From positions 12,501-74,500 of the forward strand of contig CAJNDS010002532.1 in the NCBI GenBank assembly GCA_905221605.1: DNA of 62,000 nt, given 5' to 3'. The notes under the pieces were generated by a model. It was not told the origin of the DNA. It did no database searches and saw only the letters and a program-made list of their open reading frames with translations. Shown in pieces: positions 33,201-40,900 of this stretch; within the stretch, counting starts at the first letter, position 1; each line of letters opens with the position of its first letter. This DNA is from Symbiodinium natans (Eukaryota; Sar; Dinophyceae; Suessiales; Symbiodiniaceae). The position numbers and the translations under genes were made by a program.

Positions 33201-34306
33201 CCCTTGCTTTTGCCACGCCCTTTTCCTTTCGACTTTCCTTTCTCCGAAGTTCTGGCTGTCGGGGACCAGTCAGCGGGGGGCATGGCCACCACTGGGAAGA
33301 ATCCTCTTGACAAAGCAATGTCCCGCATTCTCCTTCGGCTGTCGGCGTAGTTCATGTAGGCCTCCTCGACGGCTTCCGCGGCGATCTCCAAGTCGTCGCC
33401 GTTGGCATCGTCCTCGTGGTACAAGTCGCCTTCGCCATTGGCCTCCACGTCATCCTCCCAGTAGATCTCGTCCTCGTACGGGACGTCGTAGTAGCCGTAG
33501 TCGCCCCAACCTTCGTCCAAGTCCTCGTGCAGGTAGACGTCGTCGAAGGTCTCGTTGGCGTAGGCTTGCGCGGTGTCGCCAGCAGACCGAAACAAGTCCT
33601 TCACGTTCGGCCGATGGTCTCCGCCAAAAACTTTCAGCAAGGCTTGCGCCACCTTTTGGTACTCGAGGGTGCCTCCACACAAGGCTTTCACCTGAAGGTG
33701 CGTCCACTTGGGCACACCGGCTCGCGTCAGCAGATGCCAACCAGCCAGCAGATCGGGGAGGGCAATTCCAACTTCGCGCAGTTTCTTGTTCAGGGTGGCA
33801 TGCCTCAAGAGATAGGCCTGCATCTCCTCGTTCTTCAAGCGGCCGAACTCCTGAAAGAACTCTTCACAGCGGGCCGGCAGCTCCACGTCTTCCTCGTGCT
33901 GGTACAACCTGTCCAAAAGAGTGAAGATCGGCTTGAAGGGGTCCGAAGCTGCCTCAACTTCGTCCAAGTTCAGCTGCTCGGTGGCGTCCCAGGCGGTGTC
34001 CTGCAAGAGGGAGATTGCAAGAAAAGCACCTTCCACGCTGACGGATTGACCTCGCCGCCCACATTGTTTGGCGAAAAGAAGAAGCCTGCGCCTGTAGGCA
34101 CGGTATGTCTTGGCATTCAAGCCCTCGGCCGTTGGCGCTGCCTTTGCCAGTCCACTGTCCAGTCCGCGCTGGAAGCCAAAGGACTGCTGGCCACTTGCTT
34201 CTCCATGGTGGGCAGGGTGTTCTCCGCCATCTTGCTCTGCTGCAGGTGGTTCGGCTGGGATTGAAGATCCATTCCCTTTGCCTTTTCCACCTCCAGTGCC
34301 GCCCAT
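27275..34306 (-). CDS. Copia gag-pol polyprotein, 2343 aa, intact
   Basis: Residues 1-245 are Gag-like, followed by an acidic stretch (250-310) and a Lys/Gly-rich RNA-binding tract (355-380); no CCHC zinc knuckle is present. Aspartic protease: DSGA at 483-486. Methyltransferase-like insert: about 660-810. Integrase: zinc site H933, H938, C966, C969, catalytic D996, D1054, E1090 (35-residue D-E spacing), then a GRWRGPA SH3-like region at 1220-1265. A charged linker (1320-1480) follows. Reverse transcriptase: D1594 (FSADVKSAFL) and D1709/D1710 (HVDD in place of the usual YVDD). RNase H: D1883, E1937, D1981, D2032. After RNase H there is a Cys/His cluster (2100-2124), a membrane helix (2170-2191), a Ser/Thr tract (2193-2228), a coiled coil (2235-2290) and a Cys-containing end. 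All catalytic residues are present, so the element may be competent. The first ATG follows the LTR by only 40 nt. Confidence 0.96.
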   Translation of the reverse strand: MGGTGGGKGKGNGSSIPAEPPAAEQDGGEHPAHHGEASGQQSFGFQRGLDSGLAKAAPTAEGLNAKTYRAYRRRLLLFAKQCGRRGQSVSVEGAFLAISLLQDTAWDATEQLNLDEVEAASDPFKPIFTLLDRLYQHEEDVELPARCEEFFQEFGRLKNEEMQAYLLRHATLNKKLREVGIALPDLLAGWHLLTRAGVPKWTHLQVKALCGGTLEYQKVAQALLKVFGGDHRPNVKDLFRSAGDTAQAYANETFDDVYLHEDLDEGWGDYGYYDVPYEDEIYWEDDVEANGEGDLYHEDDANGDDLEIAAEAVEEAYMNYADSRRRMRDIALSRGFFPVVAMPPADWSPTARTSEKGKSKGKGRGKSKGKAKGKGKSGDKGFRHFAFSRRPTSGLRRDAAANLARPSTDSSRSTGSGSTAGHGPRFKRYRLQDATKPVEEANVVEEMYANNQGRQTVTEENVEVHQAENVFFSETGPGYAILDSGATKSVIGELTWQKWLELFARCGVEATAKKSVRDFRFGDGSTVRSSIEVTFPAMVFGRGTKVTASLIPGNTPLLLARPVLEEWQMVQDFATGKIRLFGDETWHSPGRTSNGHFIQLVKEIQDDKMHDVLATAYVETPLESQEGASSSEMSERSRLEDTSGIQAAILMAEEVVYFGQGDKKKIFWELFVDQGCLSHAVAQYPGMECSTFSSPEWDFEQIGVQKAFLELMCKVMPSHVWLAPSSCVWNPMQNMNARTEAQARNIMLERKRLMRTQTSFAAQVFQTALELSIFVTIEHPDGSAMWSTAPMRALTGYFDAVVDRCRTGLVARNQAGVAIGPVKKSTRLRTTSARMAETMDLRCQCEGSHLQTMGRGQELRSMQNYERGFVRLAADAVVQDSEVLWAQRQAAMIFMTDDLPYMIPDQEHSTESMNKNLVRKLGRSSVLTVAKLHKQLGHPGRERLVQAARDSGLDAQTLQAAREYRCATCEVQNTSKLARPGTLNNVTCFNQVVLLDAFFIKWNDKKHSILAIMDSFSRYEQMTRLEDDRPETEIKLIESAWLRWAGPPAVIKTDASGSHMSETFVSWTDSRGIKLIIIPKEAHYRLGAMERAHAVRRAQLMKMKAEDPAMELDMALHHAAEQRNRLRTVHGTSPATIVFGILPAQHSIDDEPFNPAAGDEEAQARVVKARTLAATAFHQANNDRVLRAAVLARGAPPLPQVDVGQFCYYYRQDNKLAPEGRWRGPALVCAIEEPSSPSPPAARPGSLVYWLAHGSSLVRCAPEQVRVELPLERARRLLESPETEATVPCMRRVRAALRPVRGPVRYLDLTARAAPAIAGAAAQEDEPEDYQDTPDAPMQQTEDQDSQRNHVREIPNDKLEILNDKGDIPTDKGEAQSIETDASQEQDPRKKPANEQKTPMGHSDVIVPQAAQSSSSTRRERSRSPPRAKTSKYTEEQLQEGIDRARRMDGLPPARRESRVPEADEDVTMDMAFEDEILMVASELNERNMTDQEKKDFDVAKDEALIPWIHNAAWEPVDAKEAREGEAVPVRFLLKYKEKDGKKKANARLILQGFRHVDVTSKKLETESPTLSKGSRSLIMLLCCQMGWKIFSADVKSAFLQSDDIDQEIRLFAVPNRDIRKRLARLMDLKDFQILRILKPAFGDVRAPRQWYTTADRVNREELTFARHKLDRCVYLSCRQAQEGDDPFRVFNKEGVAMVMDGVLGVHVDDVVGGGEHVNAKEDAQDEGPEEALCFRDRVQRLLRRFKFGSIDFSYDQVFCGVNMQQSFGHDAVKMNLKKYVHHIKPIAVEKARKQMVGDVLDEREVAKLRSLLGALAWPATQCIPMLSASVSLMQSAMSAPTVNDLLEANKTLRFAKETVERYEWSVHRHGDLSRLCFAAYTDAAWAVRPDGSSQGGYVIFAASLDEVNSGKPFRLTTLEWGSKKLARVCRSSLAAETQAAATCVDELEWLKTCWHLMLWPNAEPLDDDMAKITPSFVVTDAKSLYDAANSMSAGLKLSERRSAIELAGTNERLKAIGGHWRWCNSSQQLADGLTKAAARAACLEAFARGVVNMRFDEAMTAAKKVTKQARQAELKELDQAALELNDVNVNVLEAALPRCRLFGCERVVNDADTTGHRYCSRRHYYRAMSGGDGERTRALIAAATLATQVSTAEGYVVLSREDEHIYMIADIRVVSYVIVALVVVFVSWWFNGSTTSPRSQEASTTTATTSSSTTSTSSTPSTPTSPTKRSEQGVQAEDLRNPEAERLREELTQRNGQAMRDEAERVYFLQHIDELNERINDLQWQLQQARAMEIPMPSSRPRAPDRIYMTPSGRRYHLRDECGHVRGHNGVKVFTLCGDCSR
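27278..28129 (-). other. C-terminal membrane/coiled-coil extension (res. 2060-2343)
   Basis: Beyond RNase H lie a C-x4-C...C cluster (2100-2120), a strongly hydrophobic helix VVSYVIVALVVVFVSWWF (2174-2191; coding bases about 27734-27790), a Ser/Thr/Pro run, a coiled coil and a terminal YHLRDECGHV...CGDC segment. Ordinary copia polyproteins end at RNase H. Confidence 0.75.
31772..32329 (-). other. Methyltransferase-like domain in polyprotein (res. 660-845)
   Basis: Contains FWELFVDQGCLSHA (667-680), resembling the SAM-binding ELFxGxGxLS motif, then WLAPSSCVWNPMQN (721-734) and EHP (778-780), placed like the PC and EN motifs of cytosine-C5 methyltransferases. The motif I glycines and the Pro-Cys pair are altered, so it may be a catalytically changed or dead derivative. 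Confidence 0.5.
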
Positions 34307-34332
34307 CTCTTCGCGTAGCTCTGAGCCTTACA

Positions 34333-34345
34333 GGCCCCGCTACCA
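34333..34345 (-). promoter_or_regulatory. Primer binding site (initiator Met tRNA type)
   Basis: The coding strand reads TGGTAGCGGGGCC one base inside the 5' LTR. TGGTA complements a tRNA 3' TACCA end, and the sequence resembles sites complementary to initiator Met tRNA, as expected for copia elements. Confidence 0.75.
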
Positions 34346-34346
34346 A

Positions 34347-34528
34347 TCTCAACAGCAAAGTCGCTGCTGCCAACTGTCAGCGCACAAGGTCTGCAGTTCA
34401 CAACGTTTATCGCACATTCTCCATGTCGAGCTACGGCGGCTCAAGGGGCCCCTAAGGGGTTTAAGAGAAAAGGGATTGCAGCGAAGAATTTCGCTTCATG
34501 AATGCATGCCGGTTGACTGGCATTGACA
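34347..34528 (-). repeat. 5' LTR of the copia element
   Basis: 182 bp; must contain the promoter and transcript start. It carries GCTACGGC-GGCTCAAG at 34430-34445, pieces resembling the two ends of the dinoflagellate spliced leader (one inverted). No TATA box is obvious. Confidence 0.97.
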
Positions 34529-34686
34529 CAAACCCTATTCACCCCATATCCTACCAATATAGCGGTCGGAAAAATTACTAATCACATTCCCGTATGGTCC
34601 GTGTGTAATGTAATACCCCCAGAACTCCAGAACCCTGTTTTAACTGTTCAGGCCCCTATATAAATAATTACTCTGGCGCAATGACC

Positions 34687-34810
34687 CAAAACCCTACACC
34701 CTACACCCTACACCCTACACCCTAAACCCTAAACCCTAAACCCTAAACCCTAAACCCTAAACCCTAAACCCTAAACCCTAAACCCTAAACCCTAAACCCT
34801 AAACCCTAAA
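34687..34810. repeat. CCCTACA to CCCTAAA array right of the retrotransposon
   Basis: Begins with four CCCTACA units and continues as perfect CCCTAAA. It lies about 160 bp right of the 5' LTR, with a foldback element (34562-34668) between. Confidence 0.92.
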
Positions 34811-34848
34811 TGGACCCTGAGCCCATAACCCTGCACTCTGCGTCTGAG

Positions 34849-34930
34849 GTGCGGAGTCTTCGGCCCAGGCCCTCATGGGCCTTGCCAGGGGGTCCCAAGC
34901 GACCGGCGCGATCGCCTTTCTGCGAACGTT
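34849..34930 (+). CDS. PPR exon, first one recovered
   Basis: Reads AESSAQALMGLARGSQATGA then IAFLRT plus two bases. Acceptor CTGAG^G; donor GTT^GAGG (GA). It joins 36336-36372 (LQDIRLDTTHYR), completing one PPR motif. Confidence 0.7.
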
Positions 34931-37900
34931 GAGGCCACAGTCTCACTCTCTAAGGGTCCATGTACAGGGTTTAGGGTTTAGGGTTTGGGGTTTAGGGTTT
35001 GGGGCTTAGGGTTTAGGGTTTAGGGTTTAGGGCATGGTACCCATGTAGTACATACTTGGGGCCTTAAAGGGTTTCCCATATAGTAGCTTTAGTGCCCAAG
35101 TATATACTATACAGGTACATTGACCCTTAGGGACTGGGATGATGGTGCTACCCTATGCCGTCAGAGTTCAGGGTTGAAGGCTTGCTGCTTTGTGGACTTC
35201 GAAAGGTAGCGGGACGCCCAGGGGCGGGGGAAGGGCGGGGGGAGGAGGCGCGGGTGGAGTTCTTGATGTTCAAGAACCCGGTTGCCTTAAACCCTAAAAC
35301 CCTAAACCCTAAACCCTAAACCCTAAACCCTAAACCCGGTTGTATATTGGGGGGCTCTTGTTTTCGTTAAGCATATGGCAGCCTCCTGGAGCTTCAGGGA
35401 GGATCTCAACAAGGTACCCCGAATTTCGGAAACCTCCACCTCGCCTCTTTGGTCCTCCCCTAAGGTTCCATGTACCTCATGGTTGTGTACTTGGGCCCTA
35501 AAGTCCCTAAATACTACTATTTGCTTAAGAACCCCAAAAGAATAAGAATAATACTCCCTATATTACCCTTAATAAGGAATAATATCTTTTTGGATTTTTT
35601 CGGGGTTCTTAAGCAATTATTAGAATAGGAGGTACTTTCAGGCCCAAGTATTCTGTATCTAGGTACATGGGCCCTCAGGGTTTAGGGTTCAGAGTTTAGA
35701 GGGTTTAGAGGGTTTAGAGGGTTGAGAGGGTTGAGAGGGTTTAGAGGGTTTAGAGGGTTTAGAGGGTCTAGAGGGTCTAGAGGGTCTAGAGGGTCTAGAG
35801 GGTCTAGAGGGTCTAGAGGGTCTAGAGGGTTTAGGGCATCCACTTTTTGGATCCTTGCAGGGGGCTGGGCATCGAGGCACATGGACCCTCAGGGCTCCTG
35901 CAAGTACCCTAAACCCTAGACCCTCAACCCTAAGCCTAAGCCCTAAACCCTAAACCCTAAACCCTTAACCCTCAACCCTCAGCCCTCAACCCTAAACCCT
36001 AAACCCTAAACCCCTAAACCCTAAACCCTAAACCCTAAACCCTAAACCCTAAACCGATTCGCTTTTTTTTGGTCCTCCTGCATATCCAGAAAGAGGGCCG
36101 AGACGGGACCTGAAGATGCCCAGACCACTGGGAGGATCCAACAAGTAGATGCCCCCTGAAAGTTCCTGCAAATGATTCCAGATAAACCCTAAACCCTAAA
36201 CCCTAAACCCTAAACCGTAAACCCTAAACCCTAGACCCGAAACCCTAAACCCTAAACCCTAAACCCTAAACCCTAACTCTGAACCCTATTGGGAGGTTCT
36301 ACTTTTGTTGGATCCTTGTAGGGGTCTGGGGTGAGGCTTCAAGACATCCGCCTCGACACCACGCACTACCGCGCCGATCCTCGAAGCTTTATCTAGGACC
36401 CAACGTAGGGTTTAGGGTTCAGGGTTTAGGGTTTAGGGTTTAGGGTTTAGGGTCTAGGGTTTAGGGTTTAGGGTTGCTAGGGCCCAGAGCAGGCCCTTCC
36501 CTTTTTTGTCATGAAACCAAAGAAGGTGCCCTATGTTTTTTTTTTCTGCTGGGTTACTCTTTTGGTATAGTTACTCGTCAGAAGAGTTCATATTCTTGGT
36601 AGCCCAGTGGTACCCTTTTCCCTTTTTTTGGTTCAAGGTTCCCTTACTGTTTCCTGGGTGTCAGTATTGCCTCTTAAGGCGGCATTGGGCTTCTGAGGAT
36701 TCGGTGGTTGAGGGCCCTTGGGCCTAGAACTGAGAAAAAATCGCAAAACAACAAAGCCCCCCTTCTGCGTCCTTGCGCGGTGTCCGTGGCTTCCCATGCC
36801 ACAAACCCCCCCCCCCCCCCCACCAAAAAAAGACAAACGCCTGGCTCGCTCTAAACCAAGCCTAAACCCTGAACCCTAAACCCTAAACCCTAAACCCTAA
36901 ACCCTCTGGAAGAGTGAGGTGGCCCTGGCCTCGTACTTGGCCCAGTCGTGGGAAGTCGCCCTGGAGCTTGTGGAAGATGCCCTGGACACCATGGGAGGTG
37001 TCTTTTTTAGGGTTTAGGGTTTAGGGTTTAGGGTTTAGGGTGTTCCGAAGTGCCGCGGTCCCGACCCGCCAGGGAGTGGTGGCGGGTCGGGCCGCCTCGG
37101 TGCAGCGGATCCCACCCCAACCACCCAAACTACCGCCTTTTTCGGGTTTAGAGCGGTCTAACCCCCACGGTCCCCCTACCAAGGGGGCTTTCACCTCGAC
37201 TCTCCCCGATGGCCGGGATGGGAGGTATGACTGCTGCTGTTGCTTGAGCCTACACTTTCCAGGATCGGGACAATCAAAATTCACCCGTTTAAGACAATCT
37301 CAAGCACATAGCTAAGCCATGGCTGGGGGGGCAACCCTGGCGGGGGCAACCCTGGCGGGGGCAACCCTGGCGGGGGCAACAGGGCACTCTGGCGGGGGCA
37401 GCTCGGGCGGGGGCAACCCTGCTTGGAGGTTGATGGACTTAAGAACCACTTTTACTGGGCTTATAACCCTTACTTATAGTTGGAATAACCCCCAAAAGGC
37501 CGCTTTAGATGTATTATAAGTAGGGTTATAAGTACAGTTATCTAGTGGTTCGTAAGTAGCGTGAACCTTCAAGTGGTGGGGCAACCCTGGGGGGGGGTTC
37601 TGAGTCAGGGGCAACTTTGATGAAAACAACTTTGGGGCAACCCTGGCGGGGGCAAATCTGGCGGGGGCAACCCTGGCGGGGGCAACCCTCTCACTGTAAC
37701 ACTGGCAACCCTGGTAGGGGCAACCCTGTCAGCATGGCGGTGGTTGAGGTTCATGAGACTTAAGAACCACTTAGTTTTTAGGGTTTTTTTTTGGTGGGGT
37801 AACCCTGGCAGGGCAACCCTGGCGGGTGCAACCCTGGCGGGGGTAACCCTGGCGGGCAACCTGGCAGGGGCAACCCTGTCACCCGGCAAATTTGGCGTCT

Positions 37901-40900
37901 GCAACCCTGCGGCGGCAACGCTGGTGGGGCAACCCTGGCAGGGGCAACCCTGGCAGGGGCAACCCTGGTGGGGCAACCCTCAACCCTGGTGAGGCCAACC
38001 AACCCTGTCAGGGGCCAACCGGGTGGGTTGTCCCTTGTCACCCACCAAGGCTGGCGGGCTGGCGGGGGCAACCCTGTCACTGTAACAATGGCAACCCTGG
38101 CAGGCAACCCTGTCAGCATGGCGGTGGTTGAGGTTCATGGGAGTTAAGAACCACTTAGTTTTTAGGGTTATTTTTGGGAGGGTAAGCCTGGCAGGGCAAT
38201 CCTGGCGGAGGCAACCCTGGCGGGGGTAGCCCTGGCGGACAACCCTGGCAGGGGCCACAAATTTGGCGGCGACAACCCTGCAGCGGCAACGCTGGTGCGG
38301 CAACCCGGCAGGGGCAACCCTGGCAGGGCAACCCTGGCGGGGGCAACCCTGGCGGGGGCGGCCAACTCTACCCTGGCGGGGGCAACCCTGCGGGGGCAAC
38401 CCTGGCGGGGGCAACCCTGGCGGGGCAAGCCTGGTGGGGGCAACCCTGGCGGGGGCCACTGGGGCAAATCTGGGGGGCAACCCTGACGGATCCAACCCTG
38501 GAACCCTGGCGGGGCAACCCTGGCGGGGGCAACCCTGGCGGGGGCAACCCTGGCAGGGACAACCCTGGCGGGGGCAACCCTGGCAGGCAACCCTGGCAGG
38601 AAGGCACCCTCGCGGGGGCAACCCTAGTGGGGGCAACCCTGGCGCGGGGGCAACCCTGGCGGGCAACCCTGGCAACCCTGGCGGGGTGGGGGCAACCCTG
38701 GCGGGGGCAACCGGGCAACCCTGGCGGGGGCAACCCTGGCGGGGGCAACCCTGGCGGGGGCGCAACAGCTTCTTAGGCCCCCGCCGGGGTCGCACGTCGG
38801 GGGTTTAGGGTTAATCCATTATTACATTGTGCCCTATGGCTAGCAGGGATGCATCAGGTGTGGCAAGCTCGATCTGCTTGGCAAAGCAAGCAGATCTCGA
38901 AGCGGTAGCGTTCAGTTGTACCGGCCGCCGCCTGGCGCGGGCGGCCTATGGTTTAGGGTTTAGGGTTTAGGGCTACAAGCAGGGGCCCCCCTAGTTATAA
39001 GTAGAGTTCTAAGGATCCTAAATTGGGTTATAAAGGATCCTAACTCAGGTTATAAGTCCGTTAACTATACTTAGTGTAGTAAGTGGGCCCCTCCCTGAAC
39101 GCGTTTCGGAGTTTGGACTTCCGAGCGGTGGACGTGTCAGGGTGTGTGTTCGGCAGTTCAGGACTTAAGAACACCCTGAACCCTAAACCCTGACAGCAAC
39201 GTCCCTTGAAACATGCAGCGAGATGATAGCCACGTTTGCAAACAAGGATCCGGGCTGCAAATCGACTTCTGGGACAGGGCCATCAGCAGCTGCCGCAATG
39301 CGGGACGCTGGCAAGTGGCCTCTTACTTCCTCATGCGCATGCGGGAGCGAGGCGTGCAGGGAGATGAAATCTGCTTTGCGAATGCCATGAGCGCTTGCCT
39401 GAAGGGCTTAGAGCCCTGGCCTCGGCATGAGAGAAGCTGAAAATTGTCGGTCGGGTTTCTGCTCCGAAACCCTTGAACCCGAAACCTGACATTCCGAAGC
39501 CCGTGAGACCTACACCCTAAACCCTAAACCCTAAACCCTAAACCCTAAACCCTAAACCCTAAACCCTAAACCCTAAACCCTAAACCCTATACAACCACCT
39601 AGGAGTGGCGAGCTTCCATGGGCCTGTTCGAGCGGATGCACGTGGACGGGGTTCAGCCGGACCTGGTGTGCAAAGGAACTGCCTTGGCTGCATGCAACTT
39701 AGTAGCTGAGTGAGTACACTTTACTTTTTTTTGGAGTTTAGGGTTTTAGGGTTTAGGGTTTAGGGTTTTAGGGTTTTAGGGTTTAGGGTTTAGGGTTTAG
39801 GGTTTAGGGTTTAGGGTTTAGGGTTTAGGGTTTAGGGTTTAGGGGCTGGGTTCCCTTCTAAAGTAGCTGACCCAAAAAAGGGTGCCCTTGTTGCAATATG
39901 GGTCACCAAGGCAAGCAGGTGCGCCTGTGGGATCAGGCTCTCGGGCTATTGTCGACGGTTGGTGTAGACCGGACGGCAGTCAGCAGAGTGTCTTTGCGGA
40001 GCTGCAATTAGATCCTTTAAAGCCTGAGCCCTAAGACCCGAAGGCCCCTGCAGACCCCAAAGCCCAACCCTAGGCCCTGCTACACATCAACCCTTCGCAA
40101 ATTCCCCCCTGAACCCTGAACCCTGAACCCTAAACCCTAAACCCTAAACCCTAAACCCTAAACCCCAAACCCCATAAAAGTTGACCCCCTTCAGAGAAGA
40201 GCTCAACCCAGGTGACAAGCCGCCTCTTTGCCAACGACGTTCTTTGGCAGATCTTCAGCGAGCTAGGCCCTTATACCCAGACGCCTGGAAGGATAAACCC
40301 TAAACCCTAAAACCTAAACCCTAAACCCTAAACCCTAAAGATCCAAAAAAGTAGTTTAGGGTTTAGGGTCTAGGGTCCAGGGTTCAGATCTCCTTTAGGG
40401 TGCCCAAAAATGACCCAATAGTAGTGTGGGGTATAGGGTTTTGGGTTTTGGGTTTAGGTTTTAGGGTATAGGGTTTAGGGTTTAGGGTTTAGGGTACTAT
40501 TTTGGGGGCTCGATTTTTTTGGATCCTCCCAGGCAGGGGTGGCAAGGGCTCTGTCAAATTATCCCTTAGTTAGGTGTTTAATAAAAGGATCCCATTCAGG
40601 AACATGATCCGGAGGGTTTAAGGAGAAAAGGGCCCCGGACTACCAACGCTTTCTTGAACTAAGGAATCTTCCCTTCGTCCAGGTTCATGGTACTTAAACA
40701 CCCACTTATTAGCGTGTCCAAGTATGGTCATAAGGACAGTTTTATGTTATAAGTACAGCTATAATTGGTTAATACGTACCATGAACCTCCCTGGAATTGC
40801 ATGGAGGATGCCACTGCGCTTTAGGGTTCATTTTGGAGTTGGCGCCAAAGTGGGCCCGTTCTGGCCAATACTAAAAACCCTAAACCCTAAACCCTAAACC

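Larger units (their letters stand above)
26968..34528 (-). mobile_element. Complete Ty1/copia LTR retrotransposon
   Basis: 7561-bp element bounded by identical 182-bp direct repeats (26968-27149 and 34347-34528) and a 5-bp target duplication CAAAC (26963-26967 and 34529-34533). It is transcribed leftward. The order is 5' LTR, primer site, 40-nt leader, one gag-pol ORF, 125-bp 3' region, 3' LTR. Domain order protease-integrase-RT-RNase H is copia type. Identical LTRs and an undamaged ORF mean recent insertion. The LTR begins TG (TGTCAATGCC on the coding strand) but ends GA instead of CA. Confidence 0.96.

Noticed and set aside
27478-34526. Many ORFs of 60-280 aa overlapping the polyprotein in other frames
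   Set aside because: Shadows of the long GC-rich frame; no independent motif and no separate start context.
35682-35919. Asp-Pro-Leu / Arg-Gly repeat ORFs
   Set aside because: Direct translation of the 9-bp GGGTCTAGA array.
37605-38808. Collagen-like Pro/Gly/Arg/Cys ORFs up to 271 aa
   Set aside because: Generated by the 15-bp minisatellite in several frames at once; interrupted by repeat-length changes.
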